Positions 42,374 through 55,479 of a stretch of DNA of 64,000 nucleotides are shown piece by piece (the stretch's first letter is position 1; each line of letters opens with the position of its first letter). The notes under the pieces were generated by a model, which did no database searches, was not told the DNA's origin, and saw only the letters and a list, made by a program, of their open reading frames with translations. Location of the stretch: positions 682,001 through 746,000 of the forward strand of contig BSBK01006394.1 in the NCBI GenBank assembly GCA_027943335.1, read 5' to 3'. The DNA is from Chamaecyparis obtusa (taxonomy: Eukaryota; Streptophyta; Pinopsida; Cupressales; Cupressaceae). The position numbers and the translations under genes are program-made.

Positions 42374-44401
42374 ATGGTGGAAACTAGAGCTTCCTCTCAC
42401 AAGAAATTTGGAGAAGTATCCCATACCATAACTTTGAATACTCTCTAGGATCCAACTCTTGAGCAACTCTATAATTCTGGTTTTTACGAAGATGATGGTC
42501 TTGGCAATCTTCGATTAAAAACTGGTTACATACCCCCTCCTCCATCAATTCAAGGAGTCAATCAACAAACTCTACATCAATCTATTCCAGGGAGTCCTAA
42601 AACTTCTAATATGTCTCAAAGAATCAGTACACATGAGGAAGAAACTTTAATCACTGCTATGATGAAACAGATGCACGCTATGCAAGTCAAACTTAACAAA
42701 CTTGAGAAAGAAAAGGAACCTAAAGAGTTCTCCATGGAAGCTCTATGATCTTTTCCATTTGATAAAGACTTGTACATGTCACCATGCCCTCAGATAGAAT
42801 ATGAGCAACATGATAATCCTTTTGATACCTCTTCCATAGAGAGTGACACACCTATCTTTAAAGACTATGATGACTATGATGATGGACAATATAATGATAC
42901 CTATGAACCCTTTGTTCCTAAGATTCCTCCTCGTCGTGTGCTCATGCTTACTAGAAATGGGACATCACATTAGATAGATCATGATGGTGATCCATATGAT
43001 TCTGATTTTGAAAGAGACTTTGATGATTTCTGTGCACAATACCTAGATGAGACATCTACTTCTATTGAGGAAGAGAAAGCTTATCGCGTTGATTATAAAC
43101 ATGCATACTATAAGGATCTCTCCTCTAAGAAATCTCATGCTGAAAATAAAAATTACACTCTCAAGCAAGATCATGTTAATGTTGAACCTTTGTCTTGCAA
43201 TGGTTCCCTTCCATCCCCTACTTCCTCCAATACCCATGCATTTCCTAAAGCTTCTAAGTCTTCCAAATCTATCACAAGTCCTTCATCCACCAAAGATCCT
43301 AATACTTTTCATGTGGTTTCCTGTAGTTATCCTCAAGGGCTACCTCTTAAAGAAACTCAAGCTAACCTTCACTTGGCTGCAAATACTTTCAATGATGCTA
43401 AACCCAAAGAGCCTAAGCCTTTATACGCTATAATTCCTACTTTAGTTGGTCCTTCACCATCTCTTCCAAAGTCTTCCATACAATTTCAACATGATTCCTT
43501 GTCTTTAGAAGTGGCTCCATGTTAAGAGGACTCTAAAAATGATAAAGAAAAGAACATAAAGAAAGATAAAGATCAAGAAACCTCCATGTCATTCAATCCT
43601 TTTCATGATGTCTCTTATCTGTTCCATGGTTCTTTTGATCCTGCACACCCTTTCTCATGCATTCCATCATATCTTAAGTCTTCTCCTAAGCAAGATCACG
43701 ATACTACTTACACCATTGAACTTATTGACAATCAAAATAACCTTACCCCACTTCTAATTTCCAAAGATGATACTTCCATTAAGGTTGGTAAAAATGGTGT
43801 TGTTACTTTCAATGTTAAGCCTATTGAAAATCAAGAGAAAAATTATGCGCTTATGCTATCCAAAGATCCTTGTCAAGATCAAAGTCTTCCATCTTCTTAT
43901 TCTACCACTCCATGCTCGCTTCCACTTTCTACTCTTCCTAAGTCTTTGCAAGCTTTGAACAATCCTATCAAAGATGGTGCTCATATTCAAGATGTCCACG
44001 ATTCTATTGAAAATTTTAATGCTCACTCTAAAGATGTTGATATCCTTGGTTGTCATATAGATGCTGATGAACTTATTGATTATCCTTTTGTATCTTCCAT
44101 GTCCATCCTTGGACCTCCTCCACCAATACTAAGGGCTTCACGTCTACCTTCCATCTTGGGTCCTTATGTTCCTTCACTTTCCCCTCCTTACTCTCCTAAT
44201 TTATCATCCATCTTGGGTCCTTGCATCCCTCCATCTCCCATCTTTCCTCAAGATCAACATAGATGCATACCCTTGAATCCTTTTCATCCACCCACCCATT
44301 TAAACCAGTCATATCCTCCTTCTTCTTCCACAAGTCCCAAGTTCTTTGGAAGTAACTTGAATGTTCAATACAAGAAAAAGAAGCAATACAAGAATCCATA
44401 A
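42374..44401 (+). pseudogene. about 675-codon ORF of unknown function in the Gypsy gag position
   Basis: From ATG 42374 one frame runs to TAA at 44401 with four internal stops (TAG about 42449, TGA about 42746, TAG 42971, TAA about 43523). It begins MVETRASSHKKFGEVSH, a usual Gypsy gag start, and has FPFDKDLYMSPCP (about 42757), like the start of the gag core of the element at 58-64 kb. After that the gag core is missing. Instead come an acidic stretch (KDYDDYDDGQYNDTYEPF), Ser/Pro-rich low-complexity sequence, a more ordered stretch (TIELIDNQNNLTPLLISKDD, VGKNGVVTFNVKP), and a Pro-rich end with three SILGP motifs. I recognise no enzyme domain. It may be a degenerated gag extension or captured sequence. 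Confidence 0.7.
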
Positions 44402-45072
44402 AAAAAAAAAAGATCACCATGTCTCCTCTAATCGACATGGAGGCATAAAGTCAAAAGAGATATCTAAGAAAAAAAACTACAAGACAAGTATGGGTTCCAA
44501 AATCCATCATTAAAGATATTATTTCTAGATTATCAAAAAGAAATAAAAAGCCTACGGCTATATGGATTCCAAAGTCTCTCTTGAAAGAGTCTGGTGTTTA
44601 GCGACAAGTGAAGTTGACATTCAAGCTTCCAAAGGCTTCCACTTCATCTTCTTCCATAAAAATTCTTCCATTCCATGCGCCTAAACCACAACCTCTGTTA
44701 TCTATTCATCATATTCCTTCACGTATTCCTTCTTTCACATTTCCTCCATCCTCTCGCCACCCTTCAAGGTGTGTGTTGATGTTGATCTTGTCTTCCTTTC
44801 CATCTACCCTTTCACAATCCTTCCATTCATTATCCTTCTACCTTATATCATTTTTCTTCATCTGCCTATTCCTCCTATCTTCCAACCTCACTCGCTTTAC
44901 ATAAAACCTTATCCTCCATTTTTCTCTTCCATCTCCCTTTCCCTATTAGCATCTTTGAGCATATCATTTTGAATCCTTGGCATATCATTGTTTATCCTTT
45001 CAAGGAGCATTATCTAAAGAGCTTGCCTTCTTCCAAAAATAAATAAAAAATGAAGAATTTTTTTTTGAAAAT

Positions 45073-46517
45073 GTGCCTTGGTGAAAACTTGGAAATAGGC
45101 ACCTTGGTAGCAAAAGTAAAGAGAAATAAATTCATCATATGGTGAAAACCACTCCCTTGTGGCACCTTGGATAAGTACCGTGATGAAAACTTGGCAATCA
45201 GACATCATGCATAGTTCTTCTACATATTTCATCCATTCCATCTTCTCTCTTTGATCTTGACAATGTTGATCTATACACGAACATTTAGCTATTTTGTGAG
45301 CTATCTTATGATGATCTTGCTTTTATTCCTTTCATGTTTAGCCTTCATGTCTATCTTCTTTCATTCATTTTCATCTATCGCTATCCTTTTCCCCTTTGGT
45401 CTTGATCTAGAAAAAAAAAAGAGTAAAACACGATGCTATGAAGCCTCTTGACATGTCTACTCCTTTGGACTGCATCCTATCCTTCTTTGGCATTACACTT
45501 TTGTGACTTATCCTATGCTAGCCTTTCTTTGCTTGTCCAAATGTGCTTTACATGACAATTTTTCCCTAGCTTGGGTATTCTTGAGGAGTTTTCCCTTGAG
45601 GATTTCTTCCCTTCATTCTCCTTCATTCTCTTGTCTTCCATCTCTTCCACTAGCTTGCCAATCCCTCTTGTTCTCCACCTTGCTAGACATTGGGACTGCA
45701 CGATATGATCTTGCTTGGGAGTTTGCAATGGAAAAAGATGCTATCAAGCATACCAAGTATCAGAACTAGTATTAGAACAAGTATCAGAATGCCCACTAGG
45801 GCTACACCTTTCACTTTAGTTTATGGGTCTGAAGCGGTACTACCTATTGAGGTTGAAATCCCATCACTAAGAATCAAAATGCATGGTCTCATAACTGATG
45901 ATGACTATAGAGTGTCTAGGTTGCAAGAACTTGAAATACTAGATGAGCATAGACAAACAATGTATGATCATCTCAAAGTATATCAAAAAAGAATGTCTAG
46001 AGGCTACAATAAGAAAGTCAGACACAGAGAATATCAGGTTGGCGATCTAGTCTTGAGAGAGAATCCTAAAAATCAATCACATCGAGAACACAAGAGGAAG
46101 TTTGAACCCAACTGGCTGGGTCCCTTTGTTATCACTGCTACTTTTGGCTCTGGTGCCTATCAACTCTCAACGAATGAAGGAGAACAGCTCCGAGAATCAA
46201 TCAACATTCTCCATCTGAAGAAATTCTATGCATAAGGCATTCAGTGTATGGTAAAATATCCTGAAAAAATCATAAAAATCAGAAAAAGTCCTGAAAAAAT
46301 GAACATCTTAATGAAAACCTAGCAATGGGCACCTTAATGATTCACAAAAAAAGTAAAAAAAATAAAAAATTGAAAAAAATAAAATAAAATTGAAAAAATG
46401 AAAAATACAAAAAAATGAGAAAAAGAAAAAGTGCCTTGGTGAAAACCTGGAAACAAGCGCCGTGGTAGCAAAAATAGAATCTTTGCCAAGATGGTGAAAA
46501 CCCGACAAACAGGTGCC
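45073..46517 (+). repeat. repeated GTGCCTTGGTGAAAAC motifs around the integrase remnant
   Basis: GTGCCTTGGTGAAAACYTGG followed by AAAYAGGC/AAGCGCC and CTTGGTAGCAAAA occurs at 45073-45115 and 46431-46473. Partial versions lie at about 45160-45205, 46313-46340 and 46487-46517. GTGCC and GGCAC within each copy can pair. Confidence 0.7.
45803..46235 (+). pseudogene. Gypsy integrase C-terminal remnant
   Basis: ATPFTLVYGSEAVLPIEVE, then RLQELEILDEHRQTMYDHL, KVRHREYQVGDLVLRE and LGPFVITATFGSGAYQLS..LHLKKFYA. This is the end of a Tat-type Gypsy pol: the GPY/F-like module after the catalytic core. The open frame starts at 45690, but the part before 45803 does not resemble integrase. The catalytic D,D,E part is absent. 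Confidence 0.88.
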
Positions 46518-46519
46518 AC

Positions 46520-48604
46520 TTGTTTCAAAATGCTCCATCTATCAATGCAATCTTTGTCTTTCCCAGCTTTCAGTCTTGCTTTAGTTTGTACATATCTCCC
46601 AGTTTGTTTTCAATAAGTCAGTCTGTACACCAATCTGCTCAAGCGTCTGTATCCTATCAATGCTTAACACTTGGGAGAAATCAATGCCAAATCCTATGGT
46701 CTCTAGTATACTTTAGACATGTCATATCTAGTTAGATTCCTTTGAAGCTTCATCCGAGTCAGTCAGTTAGTCTCGTCTCCAGAAAGGACTTTGCATCTAC
46801 AACAATGCAATCAAAAAACAAATTGAAAACAATCTGTGCTTTATATGCTTTTATCTCATTGTATGCTTACTGATTCGCATTGACATTTTTTGCATATTGT
46901 ATCCCTTCGAGCTCTTCGATGATGTCCTTTTCAAGATTTAGAGAGTGATGACTGGGGGCATAATCTTTTCTTTGTCTTCTGCTTGTATGTGAAAATATAA
47001 TAACTTTGGAAATTCTGGATTGAAATGGTGTCCGACTGTAAGAGCCTCTATCTCGAATTGGATGACCATACGTACCTTGACCATTGATACCCAAAAAATT
47101 CAAGGAAGTTTGATCTAACTATTGTCTTTTTTGAGTGAGTTCTTTCTCCTATTGTGAAATGCGATCTTACCTAAGGATGTGAACGATAAAGGGTCACTAC
47201 GGGTAATTCACATTGGTTTTAGAATGATCTCTCGATTGTTTGGTGTGTTTGTAATGCAAGGCATATTCTGGTCATCATGACGTTTATATGCTTATACAAA
47301 TTGTTATATCAAAAAGGACATGATATTCAGGTCATCCTGGCGTTTATGCCTTGGTGCTTATCTCTAATCCGACATTCTGAAAATAAAATCAATATTCATA
47401 TGTCCATGATTGCCTGACTAGTGGATGTTGTATTGATTCTTGCGCATACAAATCAATATTCATATGTCTATGGTTTCATAACCAGTGGGCATTGTATTGA
47501 TTTATCCGGTTACCTAAAAATTCAATGATGAAAATGACTGACACATGATCAGTGACTAGGTCCTAGGCCTTAGGTTGCATTTCATATTGCATGTTTCTTT
47601 GCATTTTGCATGTTTGCATGATCTCACAATGGTTGAATAAACTTCAATGCTTAAACGATTCTTCATATCACTTCTTCCAATCTAATAAGAGTTGAATCTT
47701 ACATGAAGGTTCCTCCAATGAAACAGCAAGTAGAATCCTTTTTCGGGATCAAAATCAAAATTTGAGATCATTCATATTATTAACTACTTGCATAATCGAC
47801 CTTCAATCATCATAGAAATCCAGTATTCAACTTAACTGATTATCTTATGTCAAACTATCAAAATTTCAACTTGGTCACCCATGGTCAACTCATGGTTTAA
47901 CCTAGTCAAACTTGGTCTTCTAAACCTCCAAATGATGCAGAATGCGTTCTCGAATGTGTACAACCACTTTTCAAATCAATTAACATGCTTCTAAACTATA
48001 ACGCTGACTTTTCTTGTTAGATTTCAATTTTAATTCCGAAGGGGGCATGGTATTGCACATCATTCAAAGTCTGTAATCATATCTTTATTGAAATCGTATC
48101 TTTATGGCAATCATATCTTTCCTTAGTAATCCAGACAACAACCACGTCTAGTTGCTGATTCATCAAAAGACCTCATCGCTCGGGGAAAATGAATCATCAC
48201 TCAGGGCATATCAGATTCATCGAGATCCATATCAATATGGTATTCTCCTAATCTTGTAAATTGTATCATTTTTTGCAACTATTGGTTCAATTGTGTTATT
48301 TCCTTGGTTCTTCAGAAACTGAAGGGTTCAGATGTGATACCAATGTGATTCTTATCAACAATCAGGTCTGGAATCGGTCACTCACTTCTTCGCAATCATA
48401 AGGTTCGGAATCAAGTGTTTTGACACTTTTTCGCAATCATCGGTTCATTTGCTGTTATAGTTAACATTATCTTTGGTCATTCAAGACCTATCATCTTCAT
48501 ATCAACTTCAATCAACTTCTGCTTCATATCAATTTCAATTTCAAACATCAATTTCAACATCATACACAGACTGTCTTTGAACCACTACACTTCGCACAGT
48601 AATT
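46520..48604 (+). other. 3' non-coding region of the 11.1-kb Gypsy
   Basis: There is no coding frame of note. Short direct repeats are seen: GGTCATCMTGRCGTTTAT at 47269 and 47331, and AATCAATATTCATATGTC at 47388 and 47449. Confidence 0.6.
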
Positions 48605-48619
48605 CAAAGAGGGGCAAAA
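48605..48619 (+). other. polypurine tract of the 11.1-kb Gypsy
   Basis: CAAAGAGGGGCAAAA directly precedes the 3' LTR. It is the plus-strand primer site. Confidence 0.85.
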
Positions 48620-49821
48620 TGTAATACCCCAAAAATGGGCTATAAGTTCATTAACCTCCTATATCGACACATCGAACGAAATCAACATCGAAGTCCTAAC
48701 CAAAGGCACATCTGAACATCATCGAATCCTAATTGATTATCATAAATTCTGCATCAGGGAATATTCCTAGCAATATTCTTAATTATCATAATTATCTTTA
48801 ATTTAATGATTTTTTGGTGATAAATCCTATTTATCCTAAAGTTTGATTAATTGAATATTCTCAATATTTAATTAATTAGATTTAATATTGCCACTTTATT
48901 ATTTAATTGAATTTAATTCTATTTATTCCTAAATTGTATTATTTAATTTTGACAATAAATCCAAAATCCTATGAATAATTGATTAAATTCTTATTTATTT
49001 AATTAAAGCAAGTTGTCAATTTTTAATAATATTATTTTTGAATAAAAGTTTGAAAAATAATTGATTAACCCATAAATCAATTGTTTTATTTTTTAAAATC
49101 AGTTAAGTTGGATATAAATCACTTTATTAATTAATTAATCCATAAATAAAATATGCACAATCAAGAAAAGGAGACAACTATCAATTATCAATTAAAGCTA
49201 AACTCTATTTTGAGTTGAACTCTACTTTTGCATGTTTTTGTGAGTTAATTATTTTTTATTTAAAAATAACTCAAAATCAACCTGAGTTATTTGAGTGATT
49301 TATGGCTTTCTTCCATGCATCCTCAAAGCCCTAGATTTATATAAATTAAGGCTTCAGCTCATCTCAAATTATCCACAAGAATTGTATAATCATGCTACCA
49401 AATTGGAGACTGAAGAATCATCTTTGCGAATCCAAGCTTTGTGAGATCAATATTGCATAGTTTTTCATATCATATTAGTTTTCATTTGTTAGATCATTTA
49501 GCATATCATAGCATATTAGTTTTTCATAGTAGATCAATTTCATATCTAAGTTTTATCATCTTATTTGCATCTAAAATCCAAAAAAATAGATTAATTGCAT
49601 TCATTTCATATCTAAATTCTACATTCAAATCCTTCGATTAGGTGTCGTCAAGGTCACTGATCTTGGTATAATTTGAGAATTCACACTCGCATCTACTAGA
49701 AGGCAGTAAATCACCTAGTTAGTTTAGTTTTTCAACTATTGCACGATTTTGATTTTTGTTAACCTCTAATGTTTTACTGAAGTGTTGTGTCTATAGATCA
49801 GGTACAAAATTCACACACACA
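48620..49821 (+). repeat. 3' LTR of the 11.1-kb Gypsy
   Basis: It is the partner of 38734-39926, with the same TG...CA ends and TATA box (about 49338-49346). The extra length comes from small indels, for example near 49711. Confidence 0.95.
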
Positions 49822-50470
49822 ACTCTAACTTACCTCTCATAAATTATTAACTCGCCAAAGACTCAAGAGTTAGGATCCATGTAAGAAAAAGATGCCACAA
49901 TATTCAAATCACATGAAGATAGAAATCCATCATTAAATAATTAATCCATAATCCACATCACTAATAACTTCAAATGCAACCTTGTAAAATCATGAAGCTC
50001 CAATCAAATTATTAATACTAAAAGCCAAAGAGAACTAACAAGACAACTGTCAAAGTTCCAACAATAAGATCAGGAGCATATCATGACATCGTAATCTACC
50101 TTCTCCTAAAGGAAGATCATATGCTCCGAAGATGCTATCATAAAATGGCACATCACAAAAGACTCAAGAGTCCTCCAAGGTTAGTAATCACCTCCAAATC
50201 ACATGAAGATAACCCTTTATCATCAAATGATGAATGCATAATACAAATTACTACCAACTTCAAATGCAACCTTATTAAATTATGAAGCTCTATTATAATG
50301 ATTAATTATCAAAACCAAAGATAACCAACAAGATCATTGTCAAAGTTTTAACAATAAGATCATGAACATATCATGACATCATAATCTAACATATCCTAAA
50401 TAGAAGATCATACGCTCCAAAGAACATATCATAAATAAACACCTCATCAAAGACTCAAGGGTCCTACATG
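49822..50470 (+). repeat. about 290-bp tandem repeat, rest of unit A and units B, C
   Basis: CTTCAAATGCAACCTT recurs at 49968 and 50258 (period 290). Removing the Gypsy and one duplication copy puts unit A 301 bp before B. Each unit also has AGACTCAAGAGT/GGT, TCACATGAAGATA and GATCATAYGCTCC. No coding content is evident. Confidence 0.85.
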
Positions 50471-52300
50471 GAAAACCAAGATGTCACCATCACCAAATCA
50501 CATGAAGGTAACCATCCATCATTTTTACCCAATTTTTGTTATCAACTCAATTAGGTGGAGTTGGTTATGTATTTGCAACTAATATCTAAGGTACACATTT
50601 ATTTTTAGATTAAGTGTTTTAATTGAAAAGAAAAATGTTGATAAAAGAACATTATATCATGTTTATGCAAATGTATTACATCATAAAATCATACATGTAT
50701 TTGCATCAAAAGCTTTTTAATTCATCAAAAGAAAGTACATATCCCACACAAGTTGTGGGAATAAATCAAAAAATAGATGCATTTACGAAAGTAATGTAAT
50801 ATATGCATGAAAAGATAAAGTTTAAACAAGTAAATGGGACCCTTCATTGCCTGATGAATGATGAATTCTAGAGTTGTTGGCAATGTCCCAGTCCCATCTT
50901 TATCTATAGCTTTAGATCTAGTTGCTTTGACACAATCACATCACTTGCAAGGAGAGTTAAAACAAATTTTGTTAGAGCTTGGGGTCACAATTCCATATCT
51001 ACACACCATGAGTACATGCATATATCACTCTAAAAAATACATAACTTCATCTTTTTATCTAATATTTTTTCTTATTATGGAGATAGATGTATCATAATCA
51101 TCATTTAACACTCTAGGTTGTCATCATTCATATTTCAACATGTGGAATAAATGGGCACCCACAAGGGTTGAACCCAACATGTTATTATTAGAGCATTACT
51201 AATCATGACAGGGTGTGCATCCCTGCATCAAACATCTCATGATGGTTTTATCAAGAAAATGCATATCATTTGTAACAACATATCATCATGATTTAGTGTT
51301 ACAAAAAACACATATTTTATTGATGAGATCATCATGCATGATGAGTAAATCATCCTCTCATGGGTAATAAGGTTCCAAAAAAGGAAAAAAAGGAAGTGTC
51401 ATTAAGTTTATTGTTACATTCAGGGTCAACCTATAATGTTTCAAATCAGCTATAGGATCCTGTCAAAATGGTGTCAGGATCAAATCAAGTAGTAGGATGC
51501 CTAGAACATGCTAAAGACAACAAATTCAAAAGGAAAAAGAAGTCATGATACAAGGGACAGTCATGGCAATCATTAGTAATATCCATGACATGACAATAGG
51601 GATACCTGAGGCATTTTAGAATGATAGTTTCACCATAGTGTGAGCATGCTTAAAAAAATAGAAAATGAAGAGGAATTTATGATAATGAAGAAAGTGGATG
51701 TTTGTATGACTGAAGATAAGAACAAATACAATGATTTGCATTGCTATTACAAAAGTGTATTTTAAAGCCCTTTCATAACAACTATCAAGAAAACCGTGAC
51801 CAGTCATAATAAATAGAGGTACCATGGCAAGTACAGCCATGAGTAGGGACAATCATCAAGTAATGGAAAATATTATGAATTATTTATAATAGTGATCATA
51901 AAGAATATGTATTCAAAGAGTAGAGTTGTCATTCTTGTAGGGCATGTTTATTGTTATTATTACAATGGTGTTGTAAGCTAATATAAATGATAATTTTCAT
52001 GAACAATTTAGAAATGGAAGGATCCCAATTATTTAATATCCAATCCTATAAAGGTATCATTGAGGTCTATACAATAATTAAAATGGGGAGATCAATGCAA
52101 CACATAATATTCTAAGTGAATTACTTCCTCATTTCATTGATTGCACATTAGGAAGGAAGAGTATCCCCAATAGGCTCAAGAGGTGGATCAAGCAACTAAT
52201 TAGGAATAAAGACCTATCCTTCTCTAAATATGCAATGAATGAAATGAGATTGATTAAGTGAATTAATAGATCTAATATAAAAGTCACTAAAAAGTTGATG
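50471..52300. other. no gene recognised
   Basis: AT-rich with frequent CATCATGA-like words and no recognisable domain, LTR end or RNA gene. The minus frame 51852-51616 has hydrophobic low-complexity content only. Confidence 0.4.
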
Positions 52301-53465
52301 AAAACAAACTAATAAAAATAGATTTTGAGCTGAAATTGATAGAAAGAGAAATTAGAAGATAGAATTGATCCGACCCAGAAAATTTAGTCAAAAATGGTAG
52401 GGATAGAGAGAAGTTTGATGTGTACCTGGGGACAGGGCAAAAGCTGATGTGTACCCAACACTTTTGGATGAAATTTTCACAGAATCTGCAAATGTACATG
52501 TACTGCCCAAAAATGTTCTGACAACTCCATAAACTATTCTTACACAACAAAATGGGGAAAATGGGTTTACCTTGGTCAAACCCCTATTTAGGAATAAACC
52601 TTGAAATATGATAAAAATTGCATAAAGGAAGTAATGTAAAAAGGTAAATTGTTGATTTACTTTGTATAAACCCTCATGAATGGATGTAGAAATCACTAAA
52701 ACCCATGAAGATACTTGAATGTACTTGGTATACAAATATTTGACCTTGGAATTAGATGTAGAATGAAGGATTCCATAAAAAATGTATAGATTTGTGATTT
52801 CTACTCCAAGATCAAGAATGTAGATATGCTTGATAACCACATGTAAAGGAGAGAGAGAGGGAAGGATGATTGAGTCTTCTTTCTTGATTGAGAATTCCTC
52901 TACTTGACCATCATGAGAAATAAATTTACATCAATTGGATAAAACTACATTTGATTTGATGGATCTTGAAGAAATGGAGACTTGGAAATCTTGAATTGGA
53001 TTCTTTCATTCAAATATTGAATCCAAATCCTCAATTGATCAACTTGGTTTCTTGATTGCTTTATTTCTTGATGGATAGATTGCACTTGATTATGATAGCT
53101 TGAAAATGATCATGATATGCAAAATGAGGAGATAGGAGGTCCTTTTATAGTAAGTCCATGAATTTAGGATTCAAATTTGATCCATGTCGACCACAATTGA
53201 AAGTCTCTAAAGAAGACCTCGATATAGGGCCTCAGGTGAACTCTAGGACCTAAACCCTAGGGACATATTGCCAATGGCAATTTGTCCTGAGTAAAATAGG
53301 CTCAAATTTTACCAGGATCTCAAGGATGGTGAATAGGTGTGAGAAAAGAATAATTAGGTCACATGGATCAAATATATCAGGCATTCAGACCTCAAAATCA
53401 CCAAAATGGGGCCTAATAGGTCCTAAAACATCCAATTATGAGTGCTAAATTTTTAGGACAATACA
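52301..53465 (-). repeat. probable 3' LTR of the minus-strand Gypsy (left border unresolved)
   Basis: On the minus strand a purine tract, AAATTAGGGGCTAAA, is followed by TGTATTGTCCTAAAAATTT at 53465, a normal LTR start. A good TATA box, TATAAAAGG, lies at 53149-53141. The opposite end could not be fixed, because the second LTR is outside the window or removed by the element at 58082; it is probably between 52.0 and 52.8 kb. The 150-codon minus frame 52840-52388 lies in this LTR and is not a gene. Confidence 0.6.
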
Positions 53466-53759
53466 TTTAGCCCCTAATTTAGCAAGAGTATAAGAAAAGA
53501 TCATGCTCACGATAAAGGAGATTAATGCATAAGAATAATCTTATCAAGGTCAAGGAGACAAAGAAACATCAAGCTCCCAAGTGACTTAAGTCTTCATCCA
53601 ATCTGAAACCAAGATAAGAGTGACATCGCTCAGAAGAGAGGAAAATAAATAGGAGAAAGAAGTGTGATCAATATCCTAATAAGAGATTATCTTACTATGG
53701 AACACACAAAATAAAAGATACAAAATATGGCATTAAAAGGTCTACCAAGTTATGTTATG

Positions 53760-53980
53760 TTAGTCAACCCATCAAAAATGATTAGTCCTTAAGGAAATCA
53801 TTGTCTTTGTTAAGGGATCTGACAAGAGGATGATCATGCCTAATAAAAACATTGTCTCCTTAGGGATTGACAAAGGTGATTGGGCCTAAGGAAAGCATTG
53901 TCTCTTCAGGGATCAAAGAAGGAGGATCAATCCTTAAGGAAATCCTTGTCTTAGTTAAAGGACCCAATGAAAGGAAAAAC
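53760..53980 (-). repeat. short tandem repeat, about 46-56-bp units
   Basis: Variants of CCTTAAGGAAATCATTGTCT...AGGGAT recur at about 53785, 53840, 53886 and 53932 (four units, imperfect). They lie in the 3' non-coding part of the minus-strand Gypsy. Confidence 0.65.
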
Positions 53981-55479
53981 ACAAGGAAAACATTATCCCC
54001 ATGTACATGTGCAAGAGAGGTTAAATTGAATTATTATGTACATGTGTGCAAAATGTGAAACACATAACAAAGTGTATTTCCCTAAGTTAAAGTGATTACA
54101 AATGCCTTAGCAAGAGAAATGACTTTAGCATAGCATACATGCACCCAAAATAAGCATTTCCACTATGAGATGCCCCCAAGAAAGGAAAAATCGAGGGAAA
54201 TGAACACATAAGAAAAGAGATAACATAAGGGATCTACTAACTCTGGGGTCAGTATGATCATATGATAATACATGATATATTATATCAAAATGAAATGTCA
54301 TCATCCTCAACAAGTAGTATAACTACAAACACAATGGAATAATATCACGTAAGGGTTACGAAGAAGAGTCTTTTTGGGTCGACATCACATAGACCAAAAA
54401 GAATAGGTAGATATTATTTTGCATCATCCCTAATCAAACAACATAAAGACACATTTACAAATAGTGGCACATGCATGAAATGACATGTAATGACATATAG
54501 AATAAGTAAGATAAAAATAGAGGATTTTTTATGATATTTTTATTCCTTTATCACCTTCTATTAACGAAGCAACAAGGGTCATCTAAATAAATCTAAACAA
54601 AACATATAACAAGAAACACATCATGGGGGAAGCACATTACAACAAGAAAACACATAGAATCTACCGTGCAAGAGGAGATAATCAAGTGAATCATCTACCC
54701 CCCATCTCATTCTATACTTTTTAGGGAAGGTGGGCAACTTGCAAGAGGAGATACATCAAGCACAATAGATGGAACAATAGCCAGTTCCAAACAAGGACCA
54801 TGCTATGAAGATGGATCACTTTGTTTGTCACTAGAAGTCAAGATATTTATTATGAAAACATAGATGGAAAATCATGATTAACATCAATAAGCTCATACAT
54901 ATTATCATAATCACTAGTATGAATATCAAGGTTAGCATCAAAATCATCATCATCAAGAGTATCTACTTCATCAAGATTAATTGCAATAGAATCTAAAATA
55001 AAAACAAAGTTATCATGTTTTTCAACTTCATATTTTCCAAGTTAACTTCCTCCTTAAACTCAAACATAGGTTGATCAAAGGGAATCAAAGCATTAGTAGG
55101 TGTTTTAGGTGAAACAATATTTTTGGAAGCACATTGACGAGCTCTAGCACAATGCTTATGGTGGAGGTCATAGGCATGACGATTGCATTTGGTTTTGATT
55201 GAAATTGGGTTTGATTTAAGATCAATCAACATCAAATCCTTTTCTTCTTTATGAAGAATAAGAAAAGGAACCACACTAAGTTGAGAGATAACATCACCCA
55301 AAAAATTATAAGATATAGGAGGCAGAATTGAAGCATATATAGGAGGTGTAGGAAGAAGTCGACATAAAGGACAAGGAGATGGAATATCCTTAGGTTTTCT
55401 AAGTTCACAAACCTTTTGGATCTTGTAGGCTTGAAATAATGGAAAATTTTATTTGGGTGAGGTTGAGTTGATTGAGGCA

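Larger units (their letters stand above)
38734..49821 (+). mobile_element. complete 11.1-kb non-autonomous Ty3/Gypsy element with an unusual long ORF
   Basis: LTRs of 1,193 and 1,202 bp (TGTAATACCCC...CACACACACA) are flanked by ACTCT (38729-38733, 49822-49826). A primer-binding site starts four bases after the 5' LTR, and a polypurine tract AAAGAGGGGCAAAA ends at 48619. The interior holds a 2.4-kb leader, a 2-kb frame with no known polymerase domain (42374-44401), and only the C-terminal tail of a Gypsy integrase (45803-46235). Protease, RT, RNase H and the integrase core are absent. Leader length and primer type suggest the Tat/Athila side of Gypsy; this is inference. Confidence 0.93.

Noticed and set aside
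43047..43433. 128-codon plus-strand ORF rich in Leu/Pro
   Set aside because: It is a shifted frame of the 42374-44401 reading frame, which has the coherent protein sequence.
52388..52840. 150-codon minus-strand ORF
   Set aside because: It lies in the LTR region of the minus-strand Gypsy, has no domain, and its composition fits AT-rich LTR DNA.
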